From Burkholderiales bacterium (GTDB lineage Bacteria; Pseudomonadota; Gammaproteobacteria; Burkholderiales; SG8-39), in the NCBI GenBank assembly GCA_017880775.1, contig JADGRQ010000032.1:1-51813 (forward strand): a DNA stretch of 51,813 bases, in the 5' to 3' direction. This document shows, in pieces, positions 28,707-37,423 of the stretch. Position 1 is the first letter of the stretch. Every line of letters begins with the position of its first letter. The translations under genes were made by a program, and so were the position numbers. Below the pieces are notes generated by a model that saw nothing but the letters and a program-made list of their open reading frames with translations, ran no database searches and was not told the DNA's origin.

Positions 28707-30287
28707 TTAGCCGAGCGCGCGCAATGCTGTGCTCTGCTCGTGCAGCAGCAGGAACGCGCGGTACCGCCGGTCGAAGAAATCCCGCGTCGCCGGCTCGGGC
28801 CTGACGGTTTCGCCTGACCGTACCATCGCGCGCCCTGCAGCCTCGAGCGTTGGATGCAGCCCGGCAGCCGCCGCCGCCACCACGCCGGTCCCCAACAGCA
28901 CGCCATCGCTTTCCTGCGACAGCACGACGCTGCAATCGGCCGCGTCCGCGTAAAGCTGCACCAGCAGGCGATTCGCCGCGTGACCGCCGGTGAGGTGCAG
29001 GTGGTCGATCGCGTAGCCGCTGCGGTTCAGCGCATCGACGATGTGCCGGTTGCCGAGCGCGATGCCGACCGCGGTCGCGTAATAGAGCCGAGCGAGCGAA
29101 TCGAAGCTGCTGTCGAGCGTCAGGCCGTGGATCGCGCCTTTCGCGAGCGGATCTGCGAGCGGGGAGCGGTTGCCGTGGAAGTCCGGCAGCACGTGCAGCT
29201 CGCCCGCCATCGCGGGGCCTTCGCTTGCCAGCAGCTCCGCGATCCGCGCGCCGACGCGCTCGTGGCGATTGCCCTCCAGCCTGCGCCCCTCGGCATGCCA
29301 GTCGAGGATATGCTCGAGCAGCGCGCCGGTCGCGGACTGGCCGCCCTCGTTCAGCCACAGGCCGGGCAGCATCGCGCCGAAGTAGGGACCCCACACGCCG
29401 GGTGTCGGCCGCGGCATCGTAGACACCGCCATGTGGCAGGTCGACGTGCCCGCGATGAGGGCGAGACGCCGGTCAAGTTCGTACGCGGAGAACCCGCCCA
29501 GTACGCCGATCCCTCCGGCATGCGCGTCGATCAGCCCGACGCCTACGGTGCATGCCGTGGTCACGCCGAGGTCTGCCGCGGCTTGCGGCGTGAGCGGGCC
29601 CGCGGGCGTCCCGATCGGCTGCGCGCTCACGGGCAACTGCGCGCGCGTCGGCAGGTCGGCGAGGCCCATGCGATCGAGGAAATCCTGCTGCCATCCCGGC
29701 TGCTCGTGATTCAGGTAGGTCCACTTGCACGTTACCGTGCATGCGGAGACCGCGATCCGTCCGGTTGCCTTCCAGAGGAGAAAATCCGCGAGATCGAGCG
29801 CGAGGCCGCAGCGCGCCCAGGATTGCGGCAGGTTGCGCTTCAGCCAGAGCAGTTTCGGCAGTTCCATCTCGGCCGACATCGTGCCGCCGACGTAGTCGAG
29901 CACGCGGTGGCGCGTAGACGTCATTTCGCTTGCCTCGCCGACCGCGCGGTGATCGGCCCACATGACCACGTTCCAGCGATCCTCGCCGGTGCTCGACACG
30001 GTGACCGGCCTGCCTTCACGGTCGAACATCGCGAGCGAGCAGGTCGCGTCGAAGGCGAGGCCCGCGATGCGCGACGGATCGATTCCTGCGCCCGCGATGG
30101 CCTGCCGCGACGCGTGCCCCACGGCTCCCCAGATTTCGTCGCTCGAGTGCTCGGCGTGGTCGGTGACCGGGCGGTGCACCGCGAACGGATGGGTGGCGCG
30201 GCCGAGCAGGTGCCCGTCCGCTGACACGATGGCGGCGCGCGCGGCGCTCGAGCCGACGTCTACCGCGAGGACGAGGTCGCGACGCAT
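28707..30287 (-). CDS. FGGY-family pentulose kinase (D-ribulokinase-like)
   Basis: A 526-residue FGGY carbohydrate kinase. The N-terminal phosphate loop is AVDVGSSAARAAIV; CTVTCKWTYLNHE, LIDAHAGGIGVLG, IAGTSTCHMAVS and PGLWLNEGGQSATGALLEHIL are the features of the ribulokinase-like (RBTK/YDR109C) branch rather than glycerol kinase. It phosphorylates a pentulose or similar polyol with ATP. It is the last gene of a six-gene operon with a GpdQ-like phosphodiesterase and a Ugp-type importer, so it probably phosphorylates the alcohol part of the imported compound. Confidence 0.88.
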   Translation of the reverse strand: MRRDLVLAVDVGSSAARAAIVSADGHLLGRATHPFAVHRPVTDHAEHSSDEIWGAVGHASRQAIAGAGIDPSRIAGLAFDATCSLAMFDREGRPVTVSSTGEDRWNVVMWADHRAVGEASEMTSTRHRVLDYVGGTMSAEMELPKLLWLKRNLPQSWARCGLALDLADFLLWKATGRIAVSACTVTCKWTYLNHEQPGWQQDFLDRMGLADLPTRAQLPVSAQPIGTPAGPLTPQAAADLGVTTACTVGVGLIDAHAGGIGVLGGFSAYELDRRLALIAGTSTCHMAVSTMPRPTPGVWGPYFGAMLPGLWLNEGGQSATGALLEHILDWHAEGRRLEGNRHERVGARIAELLASEGPAMAGELHVLPDFHGNRSPLADPLAKGAIHGLTLDSSFDSLARLYYATAVGIALGNRHIVDALNRSGYAIDHLHLTGGHAANRLLVQLYADAADCSVVLSQESDGVLLGTGVVAAAAAGLHPTLEAAGRAMVRSGETVRPEPATRDFFDRRYRAFLLLHEQSTALRALG

Positions 30288-30294
30288 TGCAGCG

Positions 30295-31077
30295 TCAGAG
30301 CATGAAGGTGTTGGTCTTGTCGAGAAAATCGTGGAAGTGCACGACCGTCTGGTCCGAGTCCGCCAGCACGACCGCGTATGCGGGCGGCTCGTGGCTGCCG
30401 GGCACCACGCCCTCGATCACGAAATCCAGCGCCACCTGGTGGCTGGTGGCGCGCATCGTGGTGATCGGGATGCCGCGCCACGAACCGCCGATCGGCCGGT
30501 GCAGGTGGCCGAAGAACAGGTGCCGGATGTTCCTCCGCCCCGCGAGCGCCGCCGCGAATCTCTCCGGCTGCTGCAGCGCGACCTCGTCCATGCGCCGGAG
30601 GCCGACCGCAAACGGCGGGTGATGCATGAAGAGATACACGGGCATCTCGCCTGCGCGCGACAGCTCCGTCTTCAGCCACGCGAGGCGCGCGTCGCAGAGG
30701 ATTCCCCACGGCACGTCCGGTTCGTTCGTGTCCAGGCACACGAAGCGGCCGATCGCAGTGTCGAAGCTGAACTGCACGAACCCGTTGGCGTCGAGCGGCG
30801 ACTCCGGAAACACCGCGAGGTAGTTTCGCCTGTTGTCGTGGTTCCCCAGCATGAAGTGCGTCTTCAGCCGCAGCTTGGAGAACGCCGCTTTCAGGGCCCG
30901 GTAGGCCGGGAGCTTCCCGGCATGCGCCAGGTCGCCGGTGACGATCGCGAATTCGGCGTCGGCATGGTTGCGGTTGATGTCCGCGATGCATTGCGCGAGC
31001 CGCTCGAGCGGATCGAGTTCATAGAGCCGGGCTCCCGGCTCGACCAGATGGGTGTCGGTGACATGGATGAATTTCAT
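30295..31077 (-). CDS. calcineurin-like phosphodiesterase, GpdQ-like
   Basis: A 260-residue binuclear metallophosphoesterase with all metal ligands: D8/H10 (VTDTH), D49 (TGDLAH), N79 and H80 (GNHDN), H152 (MHHPPF) and H191/H193 (GHLHRP). The layout and MHHPPFAVGLRRMD resemble Enterobacter GpdQ and Rv0805-type class III phosphodiesterases. GpdQ hydrolyses glycerophosphodiesters and, promiscuously, phosphonate monoesters. With a Ugp-type importer just upstream and AEP genes divergent, cleavage of an imported phosphodiester or phosphonate ester is the favoured role; cyclic-nucleotide phosphodiesterase is the main alternative. Confidence 0.87.
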   Translation of the reverse strand: MKFIHVTDTHLVEPGARLYELDPLERLAQCIADINRNHADAEFAIVTGDLAHAGKLPAYRALKAAFSKLRLKTHFMLGNHDNRRNYLAVFPESPLDANGFVQFSFDTAIGRFVCLDTNEPDVPWGILCDARLAWLKTELSRAGEMPVYLFMHHPPFAVGLRRMDEVALQQPERFAAALAGRRNIRHLFFGHLHRPIGGSWRGIPITTMRATSHQVALDFVIEGVVPGSHEPPAYAVVLADSDQTVVHFHDFLDKTNTFML

Positions 31078-31095
31078 GCTGCGTGATGCCGCCGG

Positions 31096-32364
31096 TCACT
31101 TTGGAATCAGCGCCTGGACGTCCTTCGTCATCGCGCCCAGCGCGGCATCGGGCTGGACCGAGCCGTCGACCACGCTCTGCAGGTGGTCCTTGATCACGGC
31201 GATGATCTTCAGCGCATTGTCGCCCGGGAACGCGTACCACGCGGTCATCAGTGGCTGCTGCTTGAGCGAGGTCAGGTGGTTCGGCCGCGTCGCGTAGAAG
31301 GGCTTCAGCATGTTGGGATTGTCGGCGGGCAGCGAATTCGGCGGCATGTAGCCGGTGGACTTCACCATGATCGTCGCGCCCTCGGCGCCGGTGGCGAACT
31401 TCATGAAGTCCCAAGCGGCCTTCTGTTTCTCCGGGGTGGCGGCGAACATCATGGCCGCCATTCCGCCGGTCGGGAGTTTCGCGTTGGGTCCCGGGGTCGG
31501 GAACACGGCGGTGCGCCACTTGAAGCGGCCGCCGACGCTGTCGTCCGCCACGCGCAAGAGCGAGGTCGACTCGGTCCAGATGCCCATCTTGCCGGCGAAG
31601 AAGGTTTGCCGCGCCGCATCGTGCGCCAGGTCCGGCATCTTGCCCTCTTTCAGCATCCGGCCGATCAGCTGGATCGCGCGCCGCCCGCCGTCGCCGTCCA
31701 AGGCGACCTTCTTCTCGTCTGCCGACAGCATCGTGCCGCCGTAAGAGAACACCAGCGCCTGCCACATCCAGTTGCCGGTGATGGTCCACGAGTAGTACAT
31801 GCCCACCGTGTCGTTGCCCAGCGCCTCGATCTTGCGCGACAGCTCGAAGATGCCCTCCCAGGTCGTGGGGAACTGGTCCGGATTGCCGCCCGCCTTGCGC
31901 ACCAGGTCCTCGTTGAAATAGATAATCGGCGTGGACACCGCGAACGCGAGGCCGTGCACCTTCCCGCCGAAACTCGACAGCGCCATCATCGAGTCGGAGA
32001 AGCCCTCGCCCTTCCAGTTCTTCTCCCGGCCGATGAACGGCGTCAGATCTGCCGCGATCCCGCGGTCGACGAACAGGCGCTGCAGGTTGATGGCCTGGAA
32101 GGACACGTCGGGCAGGTTCTTCGTGATCGCGTCGCGCAGCGCGGTCTGGGCGGCGTCCTCGTACTCCTTGTACGCGGGCCGGAAATTGACCTTCACTGCC
32201 GGGTTGCGCTTCTCGAACCCGGTCTTCACCTCGGCCATCGTCTTGTCGAAGATGAAGCCCAGCGGATACTGGACGTCGATGGTGGTCTGCGCGAACGCGG
32301 CGCCCGATACCAGTCCCGCGGCAAGCGCCGCGGCGGTGAACTGCAGGGACATTCTTCTGTTCAT
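31096..32364 (-). CDS. Ugp/sugar-type ABC transporter substrate-binding protein
   Basis: A 422-residue family 1 extracellular solute-binding protein. The signal peptide ends SGAAFAQ, followed by TTIDVQYPLGFIFDK. Motifs typical of UgpB/MalE relatives include FEKRNPAVKVNF, YFNEDLVRKAGGNPDQFPTTWEG and AAWDFMKFATG. The length suits UgpB (glycerol-3-phosphate and glycerophosphodiesters) or sugar binders. It lies between the permease genes and the phosphodiesterase gene in one operon. The ligand is probably a phospho- or phosphono-diester with a polyol part, by context only. Confidence 0.9.
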   Translation of the reverse strand: MNRRMSLQFTAAALAAGLVSGAAFAQTTIDVQYPLGFIFDKTMAEVKTGFEKRNPAVKVNFRPAYKEYEDAAQTALRDAITKNLPDVSFQAINLQRLFVDRGIAADLTPFIGREKNWKGEGFSDSMMALSSFGGKVHGLAFAVSTPIIYFNEDLVRKAGGNPDQFPTTWEGIFELSRKIEALGNDTVGMYYSWTITGNWMWQALVFSYGGTMLSADEKKVALDGDGGRRAIQLIGRMLKEGKMPDLAHDAARQTFFAGKMGIWTESTSLLRVADDSVGGRFKWRTAVFPTPGPNAKLPTGGMAAMMFAATPEKQKAAWDFMKFATGAEGATIMVKSTGYMPPNSLPADNPNMLKPFYATRPNHLTSLKQQPLMTAWYAFPGDNALKIIAVIKDHLQSVVDGSVQPDAALGAMTKDVQALIPK

Positions 32365-32386
32365 GATTTCTCCTCGTTGAATTGCG

Positions 32387-33226
32387 TCAGCCTTTCAGGC
32401 CGGTAAACGTCACGCCTTCGATGAAACGCCGCTGCGCCAGCAGGAACGCCGCCACCAGCGGCATTATGACAATGGTTGCGGCCGCCATCAGCACGCCGTA
32501 CTCCGTACCGCCGTCGTTCAGCCGGAAGAAGGCGACGCCCAGCGGCGGCGTGTAGAGCTCCCTGGTGCCGATCGCGATCAGCGGCCAGAAGTAGTCGTTC
32601 CAGTGCGCCACGACGGAAAAGATGCCGAAGGCGGTTACCGCGGGCATGGCCGTCGGCAGCATGACGCGCCATACGATGCCGATTTCGCTCACCCCGTCGA
32701 TGCGCGCCGCATCGATCAGGTCGTCGGGCACGGTCATGAAGAACTGGCGGAGCATGAAGATGCCGAACACCGAGATCGCGAACGGCAGGATCAGCGCGGC
32801 GTAGGTGTTCAGTATCCCGGCATGGTGGAAGAGGATGTAGATCGGGATCGCCGTCGCGTGAATCGGGATCAGGAGCCCCAGCAGCACCACGGCGAACAGC
32901 GCCCGCCGGCCCCGGAACCGCAGCTTGGCGAGCGCATAGGCGCACGGCAGGTTGACGAGGACCTGCAGCGCGAAGATCGATGCCGTGACGATGGCGCCGT
33001 TCAGCAGGAAGCGCCCCATGGGAACCCGGGTCCAAACGGTGGCGTAGTTCTCGATCGCCGCCCAGCGCTGCGGCAGGAAGGTCAGTTCGGCGGTCAGGAT
33101 TTCGCTCTGCGGCTTGAACGAGGACAGCACCATCCACACGAACGGCGACAGCATGATGACAGCGCCGGCCATCAGCACCACGTGGCGCAGCGCGCCGGCG
33201 GTGGGCCCCAGTCCGCGCCCGGTCAT
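32387..33226 (-). CDS. ABC transporter inner-membrane permease (UgpE/MalG-like)
   Basis: A 279-residue protein with about six membrane helices. The coupling-helix (EAA-type) motif is DAARIDGVSEIGIVWRVMLP, and the N-terminal MLSPFVWMVLSSFK is typical of carbohydrate-uptake family 1 permeases. Its ATG overlaps the stop of the partner permease by four bases. It forms the channel with that partner. Confidence 0.92.
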   Translation of the reverse strand: MTGRGLGPTAGALRHVVLMAGAVIMLSPFVWMVLSSFKPQSEILTAELTFLPQRWAAIENYATVWTRVPMGRFLLNGAIVTASIFALQVLVNLPCAYALAKLRFRGRRALFAVVLLGLLIPIHATAIPIYILFHHAGILNTYAALILPFAISVFGIFMLRQFFMTVPDDLIDAARIDGVSEIGIVWRVMLPTAMPAVTAFGIFSVVAHWNDYFWPLIAIGTRELYTPPLGVAFFRLNDGGTEYGVLMAAATIVIMPLVAAFLLAQRRFIEGVTFTGLKG

Positions 33227-34149
33227 GCGTAGTGCACCCTGCGGTCGAGGAACCAGGTCTTCAGGGCCGCGAGCGCGAGCACGAAGGCGAGGAAGACCAT
33301 CGTGACGGCCGCAGCGTAGCCGGTGCGGAAGAACTCGAAGCCCTCCGAGTACATGGTATAGAGCAGCACCTCCGAGGCGCGGTTCGGCCCGCCCTTGGTC
33401 ATCACCTGCACGGTGTCGAACACCTGGAACGAGCGGATCGCGGTAATCACGATCACGAAGAGCGACACCGGCCCGAGCATCGGCCAGGTCACCGTGCGGA
33501 AGCGGTCCCACGCGTTGCTCACGCCATCCACCGCGGCGGCTTCGTAGAGGTCCCTGGGTATCGCCTGCAGGCCCGCCATGAAAAGCACCATGTTGAAGCC
33601 CACGCTCTGCCAGACGCCGATGCCGGCCAGCGTGTACAGCACGATGTGGCGGTCGTGCAGCCAGTCGGGCCCGGCGATTCCGACGGACTTCAGCGCCAGG
33701 TTCACGAGCCCCAGCTTCGGATGCAGCGCGAATTCCCAGACGATCGCCATCGCGATCAGCGTCGCCATGACCGGCAGGAAGTAGACCGTGCGGTAAAACG
33801 CCCGCAGCGATTCGCCCGCCTCGATCAGCAGCGCGGCGCCGAGCCCCAGCCCGACCGAGAGCGGCACCACGACGGACACATAGATCAGCGTGTTCTCGAG
33901 CGAGCGCCGGAACACGCGGTCGGCGAACATCTCGGAGTAGTTGTGCAGGCCGACGAAGCGCAGGGCCTTGGCGCCGAGCTGGTAGTCGGTGAGCGAAAGC
34001 AGGGCGATGCAGACGAGAGGCGCGATCAGGAACACGAAGATCAGCGCGCTCGCCGGTCCCGCCAAGGCAAGGGCGGCAAGGGCTTCGCGCAGGTCGCGCC
34101 GCCGGTACGCGTGGTGCAGGTCCTGCGCCGGCTTTACGAGCGGGGTCAT
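33223..34149 (-). CDS. ABC transporter inner-membrane permease (UgpA/MalF-like)
   Basis: A 308-residue permease with about six helices and the coupling motif EAAAVDGVSNAWDRFRTVTWP; VMTKGGPNRASEVLLYTMY is a strong family signature. The chosen ATG overlaps the ATPase stop by four bases. N-terminal extension beyond this ATG gives low-complexity, non-homologous residues, so it was not used. Confidence 0.92.
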   Translation of the reverse strand: MTPLVKPAQDLHHAYRRRDLREALAALALAGPASALIFVFLIAPLVCIALLSLTDYQLGAKALRFVGLHNYSEMFADRVFRRSLENTLIYVSVVVPLSVGLGLGAALLIEAGESLRAFYRTVYFLPVMATLIAMAIVWEFALHPKLGLVNLALKSVGIAGPDWLHDRHIVLYTLAGIGVWQSVGFNMVLFMAGLQAIPRDLYEAAAVDGVSNAWDRFRTVTWPMLGPVSLFVIVITAIRSFQVFDTVQVMTKGGPNRASEVLLYTMYSEGFEFFRTGYAAAVTMVFLAFVLALAALKTWFLDRRVHYA

Positions 34150-35327
34150 GCGGCCGCCGGCTGCGCGAGTGAAGTCATGCGGCCGCCCGGCCGCACCCGC
34201 CGCCCGGACGCGTCGAACGCGAGGAGGTGCTCGACCGGCAGGCCGATGCGGATCTCGGCGCCGACCGGAAGCAGGCCGACCTTCCCGGGATCCTCGCGGG
34301 CGACCAGCGTCGCATCGATGCCTTCCACGCGGCAATGCAGGAACAGGTCGGATCCGAGGTTCTCGCGGTGCACGATCGTCGCGGCGAGCTCACGGCCGGC
34401 GCGATCGGCACCGGCCGTGTCGGGCGTTTGCAACGCGATTTTCGTGTCGGCGGGCCGCAGCGAGACCGTGACCTGCGCACCCGGCGCGAGGCCGGTATCG
34501 AAGGGCACGGCGAGGCCGCCGACCTCGATCGATCCGCCCGCGTGGACGGTGCCGGGAAGCGTATTGATCCGGGGGCTGCCGACGAAGCGCGCGACCTGCA
34601 GGTCCTCGGGGTCCGCATAGACATCCCCGGGCGGAGCGAACTGCAGCGGCCGGCCTCCCATCATCACCACCACCCGGTCCGACATCGTCATCGCTTCGGC
34701 CTGGTCATGGGTCACGTAGATGAACGTGACGCCGATGCGGCGATGCAGCTGCGCGATCTCCGCCCGCATGTGGACGCGCAGTTCCGCGTCGAGGTTGGAC
34801 AGCGGCTCGTCCATCAGGAACACGCGCGGCTCCCGCACCATCGCGCGCCCCACCGCCACGCGCTGCTTCTGACCGCCCGAGAGCTGCGCAGGCTTTCTGG
34901 CGAGCAGCGGTTCGATCTGCAGCAGCCCCGCGACTTCGCGGACCTTTGCCGCGATCCCGCGCTCGATCGCCTGCGCGGATCGATCGATCCTGCGCATGCC
35001 GGGCAGGCGCTGGCGCCAGCTCAGGCGCCGCATCCGCAGCGGCAGCGCGATGTTGTCGAAGACGGTGAGGTGGGGGTACAGCGCATAGGACTGGAACACC
35101 ATCGCGATGTCCCGCTCGTTGGGCCTCAGCGCGTCGACGGGCCGGCCGTCGATCTCGACGCTGCCGGCATCCTGCCGCTCCAGCCCGGCGATGATGCGCA
35201 TCAGCGTGGTCTTGCCGCAGCCGGAAGGACCCAGGACCGTGATGAATTCCCCGGCGCCGATATCCAGGTCCACGCCATTCAGGACGCGCGTGTCGCCGAA
35301 ATTCTTGACGAGGCCCCGGATGACCAC
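34146..35327 (-). CDS. ABC transporter ATPase (UgpC/MalK-like)
   Basis: A 393-residue ATPase with Walker A GPSGCGKTTL, Q-loop VFQSYALYPHL, signature LSGGQKQR, Walker B FLMDEPLSNLDAEL and a C-terminal OB-fold (MOP) regulatory region. Compared with typical MalK proteins there is an insertion of about 25 residues between Q-loop and signature (SWRQRLPGMRRIDRSAQ). The GTG at 35327 is the most upstream standard start but has no ribosome binding site. An in-frame ATC at 35381 has GGGGAG five bases upstream and could be a non-canonical start adding 18 residues. It is the first gene of the operon. Confidence 0.9.
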   Translation of the reverse strand: MVIRGLVKNFGDTRVLNGVDLDIGAGEFITVLGPSGCGKTTLMRIIAGLERQDAGSVEIDGRPVDALRPNERDIAMVFQSYALYPHLTVFDNIALPLRMRRLSWRQRLPGMRRIDRSAQAIERGIAAKVREVAGLLQIEPLLARKPAQLSGGQKQRVAVGRAMVREPRVFLMDEPLSNLDAELRVHMRAEIAQLHRRIGVTFIYVTHDQAEAMTMSDRVVVMMGGRPLQFAPPGDVYADPEDLQVARFVGSPRINTLPGTVHAGGSIEVGGLAVPFDTGLAPGAQVTVSLRPADTKIALQTPDTAGADRAGRELAATIVHRENLGSDLFLHCRVEGIDATLVAREDPGKVGLLPVGAEIRIGLPVEHLLAFDASGRRVRPGGRMTSLAQPAAA

Positions 35328-35481
35328 GCGACCGCGCGTGGCGGCGCCCGGGCCGGGGGCCGTTTGTCGACCAGCTTGGATGTTGTCTCCCCGCGGCGCT
35401 CACTCGGCGCGCTCGCGGGCACTCTACTCGGTATGTTTCGCGCGGGTCAACCTTGCGCCGGCGCTCTTTCGCAGCCGCAAA

Positions 35482-35510
35482 TTGATTTTCCGTTTGCTTT
35501 CTCCGATCAT
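35482..35510 (+). promoter_or_regulatory. candidate promoter of the nucleotidyltransferase-metE-phnA operon
   Basis: TTGATT (35482-35487) and GATCAT (35505-35510) are 17 bases apart, 4/6 matches each to the sigma-70 consensus, in the 217-base divergent gap between the ABC operon and the nucleotidyltransferase gene. No regulator gene or clear operator is seen here. Weak evidence. Confidence 0.3.
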
Positions 35511-35544
35511 CGCGGTTCCCTCCAGCAGGAATAGAAGACAACGC

Positions 35545-36297
35545 ATGCGCGCGATAATCATCGGAGCCGGTCGCGGACGGAGGTTGATGCCGACTACCGA
35601 GAACGCGCCGAAATGCTTCGCCGAGATCCGCGGCAAGCGCATCCTCGACTGGACGGTCGACGCCCTGAAGGCGGGCGGCGTGACCGAGATCTGCTTCATC
35701 GGCGGCTATCGCATCGAGGCGGTGCAGCAGGAATATCCCGAGTTCACCTTCCGCCACAATTCCAAGTGGAAGTCGAACAACATCCTGGTGTCCCTGATGT
35801 ACGCCGAGGACCTGATGGACCGTCCGTTCGTGACCGCGTACTCGGACATCCTGTTCACGCAGGACGTGGTCGCGGGCCTGGTTGGGTCGCCGGCTGACAT
35901 CGCGCTCGGAATCGACACCGACTGGCGGGAGCACTACAAGCCGCGCAGCATGCACCCGCCGCACGACGCCGAGAAGGTGATCACCGCCAACGGCCGCGTG
36001 CAGCGCGTCTACCGCACGATCCCCTACGAGGACGCGACGGGCGAGTTCATCGGCGTCGCCAAGTTCAGCGCGCGCGGCGGCGAGCTGCTCAGGGAGCACT
36101 ACCATCGCCGGCGCCGCGAGTTCTGGGACAAGCCGTATCGCGAGGCGGCGCAGTTCCAGAACGCGTACCTGATCCACCTGTTTCAGGACATGATCGAGCA
36201 GGGTGTCGAGTTCGGTCATGCGGACACCCACGGCAACTACCGGGAGATTGACACGCAGGAAGACATGGACCTGGCGCAAAGGGGTTGGCTCAAGTGA
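35545..36297 (+). CDS. LicC/PntC-like nucleotidyltransferase (putative cytidylyltransferase)
   Basis: A 250-residue NTP transferase. The nucleotide loop is IIIGAGRGRRLMPTTENAPKCF (shown in overlapping parts: GAGRGRRL, TENAPKCF); NSKWKSNNILVSLMYAEDLM, AYSDILF (metal-binding Asp) and the C-terminal YREIDTQEDMD match the phosphocholine cytidylyltransferase (LicC, COG1213/4750) group. Related enzymes couple CTP to phosphocholine or to 2-aminoethylphosphonate (PntC). It is the first gene of the operon leading to phnA and phnY; its stop overlaps the next start (GTGA). A CMP-phosphonate or NDP-polyol product is plausible; the substrate is unproven. Confidence 0.83.
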   Translation: MRAIIIGAGRGRRLMPTTENAPKCFAEIRGKRILDWTVDALKAGGVTEICFIGGYRIEAVQQEYPEFTFRHNSKWKSNNILVSLMYAEDLMDRPFVTAYSDILFTQDVVAGLVGSPADIALGIDTDWREHYKPRSMHPPHDAEKVITANGRVQRVYRTIPYEDATGEFIGVAKFSARGGELLREHYHRRRREFWDKPYREAAQFQNAYLIHLFQDMIEQGVEFGHADTHGNYREIDTQEDMDLAQRGWLK

Positions 36298-37355
36298 CGA
36301 AGCTGCCGTTGTTTCCCGCCTCCGTGGTGGGTTCGCTGCCGCGCCCGCAGCACGTGCGCGACCTGATCGAAAAGCCGCAATGGAACGAAGTGGAAGAGCG
36401 CGCTATGGATGCCGCGGTCCGCTACGCCGTTTCGATGCAGGAGATGGCGGGGCTCGACGTCGTGACCGATGGCGAATGGCGCCGGCGCTCCTACATCGGC
36501 GTGATCGCCGAGCTTGCGCATGGTTTCACGCTGGAGGTGAACCTTGCCGACAACCGGCCCTGGACCGTGGTCACCGAGAAGCTCGCGCCCAAGCAGCCCG
36601 GCTTCATCGCCGGCGAGGCGAAGTTCCTCAAGAGCGTGGCTCGGGTCGGCACCAAGATCACGCTGCCCGCGCCCGCACTGCTCGGCGAGCGGCTGTGGCA
36701 CCCCGTGCGTTCGAGGAACGCCTATCCGAGGCGCGACGATTTCGTGCGCGACTGCGTCGCGCCGATGCGCAGCGAAATCGAGCTCATCCGCCGCATCGGC
36801 ATCGATATCATCCAGATCGACGACCCGCACCTGTGCCTGTTCGTCGATCCCGAGGTGCGGCGCCGCTACGAGGATCCCGATCGCGCTGCCGATTTCGCGG
36901 TCGACATGATCAACGCGCTGGTCGACGGCTTCGAGGGGGTCAAGTTCGCGGTGCACCTGTGCCGGCGCGCCGGGGCGCGAGTGCGCGGCGAGAAGCACCA
37001 TGCCGGGACCTACGGACCGATCCTGCCGCAGCTGAACCGGCTGAACGTGCAGCACCTGACGATGGAGTTCACCGCCGCCGGCGCCGACGATCTCGAGAGC
37101 CTCGGCCGGCTGCGCAGCGATTTCGAGCTCGGCCTCGGCGTCGTCGACGTGACGCCCGGCGAGACCCAGCAGCCGCAGCAGATCGTCGAGCGCGTCGAAC
37201 GCGCGCTGCAACGCGTCGAGGCGAAGCGCATCACGCTCAATCCCGACTGCGGGTTCGCCCCCGGTTCGGCCGCCAAGGTCGATATCGACGAGGTCTATCT
37301 GAAGCTGCGCGCCGAAGCAGAAGCCGCGCGCCTGCTGCGCGCCCGGCACGGTTAG
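36294..37355 (+). CDS. stand-alone MetE C-terminal-domain protein (core-MetE/alkyltransferase-like)
   Basis: A 353-residue protein homologous only to the catalytic half of cobalamin-independent methionine synthase (COG0620). N-terminal ASVVGSLPRP and DVVTDGEWRRRSY are family hallmarks. The zinc site is retained as HLC in FAVHLCRR (HxC) and the distal cysteine in LNPDCGFAPGS. Proteins of this size include methylcobalamin-using core-MetE and epoxyalkane:coenzyme M transferase. The GTG overlaps the nucleotidyltransferase stop by four bases and has AAGGGG upstream. It lies between that gene and phnA, where no known AEP pathway needs such an enzyme. Confidence 0.85.
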   Translation: MTKLPLFPASVVGSLPRPQHVRDLIEKPQWNEVEERAMDAAVRYAVSMQEMAGLDVVTDGEWRRRSYIGVIAELAHGFTLEVNLADNRPWTVVTEKLAPKQPGFIAGEAKFLKSVARVGTKITLPAPALLGERLWHPVRSRNAYPRRDDFVRDCVAPMRSEIELIRRIGIDIIQIDDPHLCLFVDPEVRRRYEDPDRAADFAVDMINALVDGFEGVKFAVHLCRRAGARVRGEKHHAGTYGPILPQLNRLNVQHLTMEFTAAGADDLESLGRLRSDFELGLGVVDVTPGETQQPQQIVERVERALQRVEAKRITLNPDCGFAPGSAAKVDIDEVYLKLRAEAEAARLLRARHG

Positions 37356-37423
37356 GCAGGATGCCGGGCCGCGCGGAGCGGCGTAACCGATCGCAACACT
37401 GCCCTGAAAGGTTCGACCGGAAC

